Assembly: GCF_024296865.1 (NCBI RefSeq)
Contig: NZ_CP101134.1
Span: 2,108,001-2,172,000, forward strand
Direction: 5' to 3'
DNA from: Sphingobacterium sp. LZ7M1
GTDB lineage: Bacteria > Bacteroidota > Bacteroidia > Sphingobacteriales > Sphingobacteriaceae
Length of the DNA stretch: 64,000 nt
A program made the translations under genes and the position numbers. The notes under the pieces are model-generated. The model was not told the origin of the DNA. It did no database searches and was given only the letters and a program-made list of their open reading frames with translations. Shown piece after piece: positions 24,725-32,521 of this stretch (positions within the stretch are counted from its first letter, which is position 1; each line of letters begins with the position of its first letter).

Positions 24725-27400
24725 ATGGCAGAAGAACAAAAATCGATAAGCAACAATAGTTATTCATTAAGTGTGGAAGAGTCTCTTCAGAACATGGGCG
24801 TAAATCCATCGGAGGGTCTGAGTGGTCCGGAAGTAGAAAAGAGGTTGCAGGAATATGGCAAGAACAAACTTCAGGAACAGAAACGGAAATCCATTTTTCG
24901 CATATTCTTTGAACAGCTGAATGATGCGCTGATCTATGTTCTTTTTGCCGCTGTAGGGATTACCTTTTTTATGGGTGAATATACCGATGGTATCATCATT
25001 TTGATCGTCATATTGATCAATGCCTTTCTGGGACTCTTTCAGGAAGTGCGGGCAAACAATGCCATTGATGCTTTGAGAAACCTTTCCCATCCAAAAGCTA
25101 TTGTGAGAAGAGAAGGAAAGGTTTTGGAGATTGATTCTGAGCTATTGGTTCCTGGTGATATTGTGATGCTGGAGGCAGGCCGATATATACCTGCTGATTT
25201 ACGCTTGATTGAATCCGCGAATCTTCAGATTGATGAATCTGCCCTTACGGGAGAATCTGTTGCTGCTGAAAAAGATGCAGGGGCAAAATTTGATGAAGAA
25301 TACATCCCATTAGGAGATCGGATCAACTTGGCTTATATGTCAACTTTGGTGACCTATGGGCGAGGAGTTGGTTTGGTAATCGGAACTTCCAATCAGACCG
25401 AGGTTGGAAAAATTGCTGGTTTTCTGGATACTGGGGAAACGGAGGAGACACCATTGGAGATCCGTCTGGACCATTTAGGCAAAACTCTGGGTAAAGTGGC
25501 CATTGGTATCTGTGTGGTCATATTTATAATATCTTATTTCCAGGGCAGAGACTTGACGGAGATGTTCCTGACTTCGGTTTCCTTAGCGGTTGCTTCCATT
25601 CCGGAGGGTCTAGCTGCCATTGTTGCGATCGTGCTGTCCATCGGGGTTACTAAAATGGCCAAGCAAAATGCCATTATCAAGAAACTTCCGGCAGTAGAGA
25701 CCCTAGGGTCGGTAACCATCGTCTGTTCTGATAAGACTGGGACATTGACCCAAAATAAGATGACGGTTCAGGAAGCTTTTACCTTTAGTGATGATTTGAT
25801 CTCCGTGGATGATGAAGGTGAGAATACTTTTGAAGAAAACCTATTGGCTGAAGCCATGGTACTAGCATCCGATGCAACGCTTGAAGAAGATAAACAGACT
25901 GGTGATCCAACGGAAGTTGCTTTACTGGCTTTGGCTGATCAATGGGAAATGGACAGGAAGGAACTTCAGAGCAATCAACCACGGGTGGATGAGTTAGCCT
26001 TTGATTCGGATCGGAAAATGATGTCGACCCTGCATAACCATGATTCTAAATATATTTTGTATACCAAAGGTGCTGTGGATAGCCTTCTTCCTCACTGTCA
26101 ATATATTATTCAAAATGAAGAATTACATCCCATAACGGAAGAACATAAAAAGCAGATCACTGATGCCGTGGAGGCGATGTCTACTAAAGCATTGCGGACA
26201 TTAGCAGTAGCTTTTAAGGAGAGTGATTCCAAAATAGAGAAGGAGGAGTTTGAAAAGGACCTGGTCTTTATTGGGCTGGTCGGAATGATTGACCCTCCAA
26301 GGAAGGAAGTGAAGGACTCCATAGAAAAGGCGAAAGAAGCTGGGGTGACAACCATTATGATTACCGGTGACCATGGCAATACAGCATTTGCCATTGCGAA
26401 GGAATTAGGGATTGCCGAAAATTTTGATCAGGTTACAACAGGGAAAGAGATCAACTCTATTTCCTACGAAGAACTGGAATCACATATTGCTGATTACCGG
26501 GTATTTGCTAGGGTTTCTCCTGAACATAAGGTCAATATCGTCAAAGCATTCAAATCGAAAGGAAACATTGTTTCCATGACCGGAGATGGGGTAAATGATG
26601 CGCCTTCCTTGAATGCTGCCGATATCGGGGTTGCCATGGGGATTACAGGGACAGATGTTGCCAAGAACGCATCGGATATGATCCTTGCGGATGATAACTT
26701 CTCGACAATCATTGGGGCGATAGAGCAAGGCAGAAATATCTATAATAATATCAAGAAATCGGTCGTGTTTTTATTGGCAAGTAATTTGGGCGAGGTGATT
26801 ACCATGTTGGTGACCATCGTGGCGGGCTTGCCTGTTCCGTTATTGGCGACACAATTGTTATGGATCAATCTAATCACCGATACCTTGCCAGCAGTTGCCT
26901 TAGGGATGGATCCGGGTGATCCGAATGTGATGAAGGAGAAGCCCAGGGAATTAAATGAAAACTTTTTTTCACATGGCGGTACGCAAAGGGTTATCGTAGC
27001 GGGAATTTTGATCGGCCTATTGACGGCAGCAGCGTTTTTGATCGGTTATTTTGAACATGGCTACAACCCATTTAAGGATCAAATTCCTGAAGATATACAT
27101 TCCTATGCACGGACTATGGCTTTCTTGACCATTATTGCCTGTCAATTGTTTTATTCCTTGTCATTTAGGAGCGAGAGCAAATCCATCTTTAAGGTTGGAA
27201 TATTCTCAAATAAGTATTTAGTGTTTGCAATTATCCTAGGATTTGCCTTGCAGTTATTGGTGCTGTTTGTTCCAGTGTTGAGGGAGTCCTTTAAATTGCA
27301 AATTATTGGGCTTAATGATTGGCTAAAAGTTTTAGGATTTGGTTTGGTGCCACTCTTTGTCAATGAATTATTTAAGCTGATTAGAAATAAAGCCAATTAG
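24725..27400 (+). CDS. Calcium-type P2 ATPase
   Basis: The 891-residue product is a full-length P2-type cation ATPase. It has the actuator motif LTGES (174-178), PEGL (293-296) in the fourth transmembrane segment, and phosphorylated Asp336 in CSDKTGTLTQ. It also has the KGAVDSLLPHC nucleotide-binding segment, TGDGVNDAPSLNAADIGVAMG, and about ten transmembrane helices. The PEGL motif and overall layout fit SERCA/PMCA-like Ca2+ (or Ca2+/Mn2+) export pumps rather than Na+/K+ or heavy-metal ATPases. It is in the inner membrane. It ends 4 bp from the convergent nuclease gene. Confidence 0.93.
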   Translation: MAEEQKSISNNSYSLSVEESLQNMGVNPSEGLSGPEVEKRLQEYGKNKLQEQKRKSIFRIFFEQLNDALIYVLFAAVGITFFMGEYTDGIIILIVILINAFLGLFQEVRANNAIDALRNLSHPKAIVRREGKVLEIDSELLVPGDIVMLEAGRYIPADLRLIESANLQIDESALTGESVAAEKDAGAKFDEEYIPLGDRINLAYMSTLVTYGRGVGLVIGTSNQTEVGKIAGFLDTGETEETPLEIRLDHLGKTLGKVAIGICVVIFIISYFQGRDLTEMFLTSVSLAVASIPEGLAAIVAIVLSIGVTKMAKQNAIIKKLPAVETLGSVTIVCSDKTGTLTQNKMTVQEAFTFSDDLISVDDEGENTFEENLLAEAMVLASDATLEEDKQTGDPTEVALLALADQWEMDRKELQSNQPRVDELAFDSDRKMMSTLHNHDSKYILYTKGAVDSLLPHCQYIIQNEELHPITEEHKKQITDAVEAMSTKALRTLAVAFKESDSKIEKEEFEKDLVFIGLVGMIDPPRKEVKDSIEKAKEAGVTTIMITGDHGNTAFAIAKELGIAENFDQVTTGKEINSISYEELESHIADYRVFARVSPEHKVNIVKAFKSKGNIVSMTGDGVNDAPSLNAADIGVAMGITGTDVAKNASDMILADDNFSTIIGAIEQGRNIYNNIKKSVVFLLASNLGEVITMLVTIVAGLPVPLLATQLLWINLITDTLPAVALGMDPGDPNVMKEKPRELNENFFSHGGTQRVIVAGILIGLLTAAAFLIGYFEHGYNPFKDQIPEDIHSYARTMAFLTIIACQLFYSLSFRSESKSIFKVGIFSNKYLVFAIILGFALQLLVLFVPVLRESFKLQIIGLNDWLKVLGFGLVPLFVNELFKLIRNKAN

Positions 27401-27404
27401 AATT

Positions 27405-27908
27405 CTATTTGGCTTTCAATCTCTGTTGCTGTCTCTTGATTTTTCGGAATTCCCAAGGGGCAGTAACTGTCTTAAGGGACCAAATATTCATTTTATTAAG
27501 CTTTGCTTTAGCTTCAGCAAGTGCATATTCTTCTGATTGGTCAAATTGTGTGAAATGCCAAGCAAGACCAACCTTTAATAGGCTTAAATTTACCTCCAGA
27601 CCATCAACATATATTTTGCCAATGGCACGTTTGTAATGGTCGTAATCCAGGATGGCTACTTCTACCTGTTTTTGGAAGCAGAGCTGACCTGCATAATCTT
27701 TAGCCACCTGATAATAATCCTGACCTTTCTCTGGGCTATCAATTCCATGGAGCCTAATCCTGTGCTGCTGGTTTAGACTGTCCAAAACTGTCATCGTATC
27801 CCCATCTGAGATTTTTACCACTTTGCCCTTTAGCAATTCCTGACTGAAGGAAGATTGGGAAATCATTAAAAGCAGGAAGGATATGCTCAGTAGATGTTTG
27901 AATGTCAT
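27405..27908 (-). CDS. Secreted thermonuclease (staphylococcal nuclease fold)
   Basis: The 167-residue product has a signal peptide (1-23) and the SNase motif set: KISDGDTMTVL for the metal site, RIRLHGIDSPEKGQDY carrying the catalytic Arg and Glu, and YKRAIGKIYVDG with the second Arg. The tail AWHFTQFDQSEEYALAEAKAK is typical. It should cleave DNA or RNA in a Ca2+-dependent manner in the periplasm or outside. An unusually good promoter (TTTG, 18 bp, TATTTTTG) ends only 4 bp before the ATG, so the transcript may be leaderless. Confidence 0.9.
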   Translation of the reverse strand: MTFKHLLSISFLLLMISQSSFSQELLKGKVVKISDGDTMTVLDSLNQQHRIRLHGIDSPEKGQDYYQVAKDYAGQLCFQKQVEVAILDYDHYKRAIGKIYVDGLEVNLSLLKVGLAWHFTQFDQSEEYALAEAKAKLNKMNIWSLKTVTAPWEFRKIKRQQQRLKAK

Positions 27909-27912
27909 GCTG

Positions 27913-27942
27913 CAAAAATAGCAATCAATTCCACCTTACAAA
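27913..27942 (-). promoter_or_regulatory. Bacteroidota-type promoter of the nuclease gene
   Basis: On the minus strand a TTTG minus-33 box (27939-27942) is followed after 18 bp by TATTTTTG (27913-27920), an exact TAnnTTTG. The predicted start of transcription falls at or next to the ATG at 27908. Confidence 0.6.
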
Positions 27943-28163
27943 CCGCATAGCAGGAATATTACCATCTGTATAGTTTAATGCATTTGTAGTTAGAAGGATA
28001 GTTTTTTTATATGCCTGAATAAGCAACAGGGCTGAGTTGTTAAATTATGTTAAGATTGGCAAGGGTTGACGCGATTTGCTTTTGAGTTGCGTTATATCAT
28101 CAACAAAGTAAAAAAGTAAAAAAAAGAAATTTCATAATTTAGGTTAATAATTGGTTTGATAAA

Positions 28164-28193
28164 ATCCTGAGGCTCCCCGCCTTGGGATTTTTC
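28164..28193 (+). terminator. Orphan intrinsic terminator upstream of the sigma-54 regulator
   Basis: ATCCTGAGGC pairs with GCCTTGGGAT (10 bp, two wobble pairs) across a TCCCC loop, followed by TTTTTC. No plus-strand gene precedes it directly, because the nuclease gene runs the other way. It may end a small RNA from 27.95-28.19 kb or act as a leader attenuator. The rest of this 348-bp gap shows no gene. Confidence 0.6.
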
Positions 28194-28224
28194 TATTATT
28201 TTGACAATTTAGCTCCATATGTTG

Positions 28225-28250
28225 TAAATACTAATTAGTAAATACTAATT
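28225..28250. repeat. Tandem TAAATACTAATT repeats before the regulator gene
   Basis: TAAATACTAATT occurs twice, 14 bp apart, ending 6 bp before the start codon. Inverted copies (TAGTATTTAG) follow the gene at 29600-29622. Confidence 0.6.
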
Positions 28251-28256
28251 TAGACC

Positions 28257-29600
28257 ATGCTAAAGAAGATTTTGCTTATTGATGATGAGGATAAACTACG
28301 CCAATTACTCGCTAGGATTATCCAATTGGAGTGGGATGATCTGGAAGTTTTTCAGGCGGCCAATCTCAAGGCTGGTTATCAGATCCTAAAAACCAAAGAA
28401 ATCGATGTGGTTTTGTGTGATGTGAAGCTTCCAGATGGGAATGGGGTAGAAGCAGTTCTGGAAATCAAGAAGCTACAACCCTTGGCCGAAGTTTTATTGA
28501 TGACAGCATTTGGGCAAATTGCCGATGGTGTACAAGCCATTAAAAACGGTGCTTTTGATTATATGACCAAAGGAGATGATAACAATAAAGTCATTCCATT
28601 GATCAATAAGGCTTTTCAAAAGGTAGAAATGGCGAAACGCTTGATGCAACTGGAGGAGAAAGTTGGTAAGAAATATTCCTTTGATCAGGTCGTAGGGAAA
28701 TCTAAAGAATTGCAAAATGCGATATCCCTTGGCAAGAAGGTTGCCCAGACTGATGCCACAGTTTTATTGTTAGGTGAAACGGGCACGGGGAAGGAAGTGT
28801 TTGCACAAGCAATCCACTATGATAGCAAGCGGAATTCGAAATCCTTTGTTGCCTTAAATTGTTCTGCAGTGAGCAAGGACCTTTTAGAATCGGAATTGTT
28901 TGGCCATGTGGCCGGAGCATTTACCGGTGCACTGAAAGATAAAAAAGGATTGTTTGAGGAAGCCAATCAAGGAACCTTATTCTTGGATGAAATAGGTGAA
29001 ATGCCCATTGAACTGCAAGCAAAACTATTGCGGGTACTGGAAACGGGAGAATTCCTGAAAGTAGGGGAAAGTAGACCAACGAAAGTCAATGTTCGCGTTA
29101 TTGCCGCAACCAATAGAAACTTGGAACAGGAAGCTGAGGAAGGAATGTTTCGATCTGATCTCTATTATAGGCTTTCGGTATTCACGATAACCCTACCTTC
29201 TCTAAAGAATCGTACATCTGATATTCCGTTGTTAGTGAAACATTTTGTGGCTCTCCAAGCTGCAAAATTGAATATGCCTGTTCCAAAAATAGATGATTCC
29301 TATATTGATTTACTGCAAAAGCATACCTGGAAAGGTAATGTCCGGGAGCTTAAAAACAGTATCGAAAGAAGTTTGATTCTCATTGAAGGTGATACGCTGG
29401 ATGCGAACGCTTTGCCCTATGAGTTTTGTATGCAAGAAGGTACTTCCAATAGCTTATCAGCTATGGCACTCGCCGAAATGGAACGTAAGCATATCCAAAA
29501 GGTTTTGGCCTTTACGAAAGGAAACAAGACCGAAGCTGCACGTTTGTTGGAAATCGGAGTAGCTACCTTGTATAGAAAAATTGAGGAGTACAAGATCTAG
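28257..29600 (+). CDS. NtrC-family sigma-54 response regulator, likely controller of kdp
   Basis: The 447-residue product has three parts. A receiver domain (1-120) has phospho-acceptor Asp55 in VLCDVKLPD and acidic pocket DDED at 9-12. A sigma-54 activator AAA+ domain (about 141-375) has Walker A GETGTGKE (173-180) and GAFTGA at 220-225, the loop that contacts sigma-54. A Fis-type helix-turn-helix forms the tail (NKTEAARLLEIGVATLYRKIEEY). No kinase is adjacent; the nearest are the split KdpD and histidine kinase at the far end of the kdp operon 300 bp downstream. In enterics the kdp regulator is KdpE, an OmpR-type protein, so this would be a different control mode. A strong terminator separates it from the operon. 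Confidence 0.93.
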   Translation: MLKKILLIDDEDKLRQLLARIIQLEWDDLEVFQAANLKAGYQILKTKEIDVVLCDVKLPDGNGVEAVLEIKKLQPLAEVLLMTAFGQIADGVQAIKNGAFDYMTKGDDNNKVIPLINKAFQKVEMAKRLMQLEEKVGKKYSFDQVVGKSKELQNAISLGKKVAQTDATVLLLGETGTGKEVFAQAIHYDSKRNSKSFVALNCSAVSKDLLESELFGHVAGAFTGALKDKKGLFEEANQGTLFLDEIGEMPIELQAKLLRVLETGEFLKVGESRPTKVNVRVIAATNRNLEQEAEEGMFRSDLYYRLSVFTITLPSLKNRTSDIPLLVKHFVALQAAKLNMPVPKIDDSYIDLLQKHTWKGNVRELKNSIERSLILIEGDTLDANALPYEFCMQEGTSNSLSAMALAEMERKHIQKVLAFTKGNKTEAARLLEIGVATLYRKIEEYKI

Positions 29601-29622
29601 TATTTAGTAGTTAGTATTTAGT
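29600..29622. repeat. TAGTATTTAG repeats after the regulator gene
   Basis: TAGTATTTAG-TAGT-TAGTATTTAG-TATTTAG begins at the stop codon. The core is the inverted form of the TAAATACTA units before the gene. Confidence 0.55.
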
Positions 29623-29689
29623 ATTTAGACAGGTGTATCATCTCTAGAAAGGGATGACTGAAATTCTATTCATATGTTTTTGTAGTATA

Positions 29690-29779
29690 ATCTTGGTTTA
29701 TCCTCAAATCTTATGCATCCTGGTTCATTCCATGATCTTGGTTTATCCTCGAATCCCATTCATCCTGGTTCTCAAAATG
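29690..29779. repeat. Two 45-bp imperfect tandem units upstream of kdp
   Basis: Units at 29690-29734 and 29735-29779 share ATCTTGGTTTATCCTC, then AATC and CATCCTGGTTC. In reverse complement they align with another pair of 45-bp units at 44231-44301. This points to a dispersed repeat family, although the position is also where an upstream activator site for the regulator would be expected. Confidence 0.65.
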
Positions 29780-29784
29780 ATAAC

Positions 29785-29811
29785 AACCCTATCAAAATGA
29801 TAGGGTTTTTT
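29785..29811 (+). terminator. Intrinsic terminator between regulator and kdp operon
   Basis: AACCCTATCA pairs perfectly with TGATAGGGTT across AAA, followed by a T-run. It implies the kdp operon has its own promoter in 29812-29925. Confidence 0.9.
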
Positions 29812-29925
29812 ATTGCCTATATTTTCCTGTTTTAATTTATCCTGTTGATAAGTAGTTAGTTAGGGGTTTGTTTCATTCGCTGGAATAGAGATTGGCATCT
29901 AGGGTCAAATATGATTTTTTTTATT

Positions 29926-30285
29926 ATGGAAAAGATTACATCCCAAGAGATGGCAAATTATGTAGGAAGGCATATCCGGAAATTATCACCACGGCTGAAG
30001 AGTCTAAAATCTGAAGGTAATGTGGCTGCGGTTATGCAGGTGATCGTGAGTTATATGCGCGAATTATGTCAAAGGAAAAATTTCCGATATGTGCAGCGGA
30101 TATTAGCCTGCGTAGGTATCCTATATCAGAAAGGTGATCAGCAGATCAGGCAACATGTGGAGTATCTGTTTATGCACTGCTTAACGAGAATGGACCATTT
30201 GTGCAGTTCCAAGCAATGGAGCAAGATTATCTCAGAGCTCCCTCAAGGTCTTAAGGAAGTTTACATCATTCAACACATCAAGTAA
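29926..30285 (+). CDS. Small helical protein, first of a kdp-associated paralogous pair
   Basis: From the ATG at 29926 (MEKITSQEM; an ATG at 29911 is also possible) the product is 119 residues, predicted all-helical and soluble, with many Arg/Lys. I do not recognise the family. It is clearly related to the protein at 30378-30713. Shared features are a Tyr in a central helix, GILY followed by a Gly two residues later, a run of helix with Glu/Phe, R-M, and a tail in which a Leu-Pro or Phe-Pro turn precedes VY and I. It is the first gene of the kdp operon and is followed after 1 bp by a 28-residue membrane peptide. A regulatory or assembly role in potassium uptake is an inference from position only. 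Confidence 0.7.
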   Translation: MEKITSQEMANYVGRHIRKLSPRLKSLKSEGNVAAVMQVIVSYMRELCQRKNFRYVQRILACVGILYQKGDQQIRQHVEYLFMHCLTRMDHLCSSKQWSKIISELPQGLKEVYIIQHIK

Positions 30286-30286
30286 C

Positions 30287-30373
30287 ATGATATTAACCGT
30301 AGCATTATTGATTTTGGGCATTGTCTGCTTTGCTCTATTCTTCAAATCAGTTGATTTTTTCGACAAAATCTAA
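30287..30373 (+). CDS. 28-residue single-helix membrane peptide in the kdp operon
   Basis: The frame is ATG to TAA with 28 codons. It encodes a short hydrophobic helix (ILTVALLILGIVCFALFF) and a C-terminal KSVDFFDKI tail. It starts 1 bp after the first paralog and ends 4 bp before the second, a spacing typical of a translated gene in an operon. The layout (short N-terminus, one helix, aromatic/charged tail) resembles KdpF, which occupies the equivalent place after the second paralog. It may be a second KdpF-like subunit or the membrane partner of the small protein. The call rests on spacing and sequence character, not on a known family. Confidence 0.65.
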   Translation: MILTVALLILGIVCFALFFKSVDFFDKI

Positions 30374-30377
30374 GGAC

Positions 30378-30713
30378 ATGGAAAGTAAAATTATTTCAAC
30401 CGTAAAAGCTTGGCTACCTCACTGTGTGAAGGGAGGGAAGCTGGAGTCAGAATATGAGGTTCTTCAACGTGTTGCTGAATATTGTTTGGCAAATTTTGAA
30501 GGCTCTTCAGATGAACAGCAAATGACCCGTGAAGCATTGCATGTCATAGGGATTTTGTATGGCGGGGGATCTTTGCATGTGAAGAATGCCATTGAGAATG
30601 AGTTTCTGGAACGAATGGCTTCCATGGAATCTCCGGCAAGCTTAAGGAAACATCTTACCTTTTTCCCAAAGGAAATGAGGTCAGTTTATGTAAAAACTAT
30701 TATAGAAAATTAG
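30378..30713 (+). CDS. Small helical protein, second of the kdp-associated pair
   Basis: From the ATG at 30378 (MESKIISTVKAWLPHCVKGG) the product is 111 residues, soluble and helical. An ATG at 30321 would overlap the 28-residue peptide gene and is less likely. It shares with the upstream paralog the block VIGILYGGGSLHVKNAIENE, FLERM, and the tail FFPKEMRSVYVKTII. Function unknown. It is followed after 4 bp by kdpF, mirroring the first paralog and its peptide, so the two-gene unit appears to have been duplicated as a module. Confidence 0.72.
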   Translation: MESKIISTVKAWLPHCVKGGKLESEYEVLQRVAEYCLANFEGSSDEQQMTREALHVIGILYGGGSLHVKNAIENEFLERMASMESPASLRKHLTFFPKEMRSVYVKTIIEN

Positions 30714-30717
30714 AGAT

Positions 30718-30795
30718 ATGATCGCATTATTAATCGTCGCCATCATGGTTTTTTTGTACACCATGTATGTATTGTTGAATCCTGAAAAATTTTAA
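30718..30795 (+). CDS. kdpF: KdpF, small subunit of the K+-transporting ATPase
   Basis: The 25-residue peptide (IALLIVAIMVFLYTMYVLL then NPEKF) has the KdpF layout: one hydrophobic helix and a short polar tail containing an aromatic residue. KdpF stabilises the KdpABC complex in the inner membrane. It lies 12 bp upstream of kdpA, the normal position. It is too short for routine ORF calling. Confidence 0.85.
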   Translation: MIALLIVAIMVFLYTMYVLLNPEKF

Positions 30796-30807
30796 GGAAA
30801 AGAAAAA

Positions 30808-32505
30808 ATGAATCTAATTAACACAGAAATATGGGGCGTTGTCTTAATGTTTATAGCAACTATCATCCTTGCTATACCCCTTGGTAAATATATCGCCAAT
30901 GTTTTTTCCGATAAACCTAGTTTCTTGGATAAAGTTTTTGGTCCGGTCGAAAAAGGGATTATGCGACTTTCAGGTGTTGACTTTAAGAAGGAAATGACCT
31001 GGAAGGAACATTTAGTCGCTCTATTGACCATCAACTTAGTCTGGTTTGTTGTAGGGATGTTGGTCTTGATGTTTCAAGCTTATCTCCCTTTAAATCCTGA
31101 TGGTAATCCGAATATGTCGTCAGACTTAGCATTTAATACCGTCATTTCCTTTTTGGTAAACTGTAATCTTCAGCATTATTCAGGGGAAACGGGTTTAAGC
31201 TATTTATCCCAAACTGGATTGATGTTCCTTCAGTTCGTGAGTGCAGGTATTGGGATTTCGGCTGCAATTGTACTGTTCAAGGCCTTTAAGGATAAGGGCA
31301 GTAAGCTGCTTGGTAATTTCTACGATATTTTCTTGAAATCATGTACTCGAATCCTATTGCCGATTTCATTTGTGGTAGCCTTGATCCTTGTTTTCCAAGG
31401 AACACCAATGACCTATGAAGGCAAGGAGAGCATGGTAAACCTTCAGGGTGATACCGTGGAAGTGTCAAGAGGACCAGTGGCTGCATTTGTTGCCATAAAA
31501 CATGTGGGTACGAATGGGGGAGGTTTTTTCGGTGCGAATTCAAATCATCCCCTTGAGAACCCTAGCTATATTTCAAACATTGTCGAAATGATAGGGCAAT
31601 TTGTGATTCCAGTGGCCATGGTATTTGCACTTGGCTTCTTCATAAATCGGAAAAAGCTTTCATGGATGATATTTGGAGTGATGACCATAGGTTTCTTATG
31701 CCTGGCTATTCCAAACGTCTTGATGGAAGCACAGGGAAGTCCTGCCATCGAACGATTGGGTGTGACGCAGGATTTGGGGGCCATGGAAGGAAAGGAAATC
31801 CGGTTTGGTGCGGCGGCATCAGGTTTCTGGTCGATTGTAACTACGGTAATTTCTACCGGTTCGATAAACTCCATGCATGACAGCAGTATGCCGCTTTCGG
31901 GAATGAATGAAATGTTGGCCATGATGATCAATGCCTTTTATGGCGGAAATGGCGTAGGGATCCTCAATTTCTTTGTATTCATTATCCTAGGGGTATTTAT
32001 TTCTGGATTGATGGTAGGACGTACGCCAGAGTTCTTGGGTAAAAAGGTAGAGGCAAGGGAGATGAAAATTGCCATGATTGTAGCCTTGATCCATCCATTC
32101 CTGATTTTGATTGGGACCGCAATTGCTGCTGCCTATCCTAGTATTGGAGCAAGTACGACCAATGATCCTGGATTCCATGGTTTTTCTGAAATGCTCTATG
32201 AATTCACATCCGCTTCAGCGAACAACGGTAGTGGTTTTGAGGGATTAGGTGATAATACTTTATGGTGGAATATCAGTACCGGTATAGTGCTCTTGTTTGG
32301 TAGGTTCATTCCAATCGTTGGTCCAATTGCCATAGCAGGAATATTATCTGAAAAAAGATATATCCCAGAAGGTGCCGGAACCCTTAAAACCGATACAGCA
32401 AGTTTTGGATTTATGGTATTTGCCGTGATCGTGATTGTTGCTGCATTGGCGTTTTTCCCTGCTTTGACCCTAGGGCCAATTGCAGAGTATTTTTCTATTA
32501 AATAA
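30808..32505 (+). CDS. kdpA: KdpA, K+-translocating subunit
   Basis: The 565-residue product is about the family's usual length. It has the four-fold pseudo-repeat pore with selectivity-filter segments, for example AFNTVISFLVNCNLQHYSGE (108-127) and TNGGGFFGANSNHPLENP (235-252), plus ten or more transmembrane helices. KdpA is the channel-like subunit that takes K+ from the periplasm and passes it to KdpB. It is followed by kdpB after 16 bp. Key filter glycines are present, so the pump should be functional. Confidence 0.97.
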   Translation: MNLINTEIWGVVLMFIATIILAIPLGKYIANVFSDKPSFLDKVFGPVEKGIMRLSGVDFKKEMTWKEHLVALLTINLVWFVVGMLVLMFQAYLPLNPDGNPNMSSDLAFNTVISFLVNCNLQHYSGETGLSYLSQTGLMFLQFVSAGIGISAAIVLFKAFKDKGSKLLGNFYDIFLKSCTRILLPISFVVALILVFQGTPMTYEGKESMVNLQGDTVEVSRGPVAAFVAIKHVGTNGGGFFGANSNHPLENPSYISNIVEMIGQFVIPVAMVFALGFFINRKKLSWMIFGVMTIGFLCLAIPNVLMEAQGSPAIERLGVTQDLGAMEGKEIRFGAAASGFWSIVTTVISTGSINSMHDSSMPLSGMNEMLAMMINAFYGGNGVGILNFFVFIILGVFISGLMVGRTPEFLGKKVEAREMKIAMIVALIHPFLILIGTAIAAAYPSIGASTTNDPGFHGFSEMLYEFTSASANNGSGFEGLGDNTLWWNISTGIVLLFGRFIPIVGPIAIAGILSEKRYIPEGAGTLKTDTASFGFMVFAVIVIVAALAFFPALTLGPIAEYFSIK

Positions 32506-32521
32506 TTAATTGAGATTCAAA

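Noticed and set aside
29812..29925. Riboswitch (c-di-AMP or magnesium type) upstream of kdp
   Set aside because: The gap is short and A+T-rich and shows none of the conserved cores of these RNAs.
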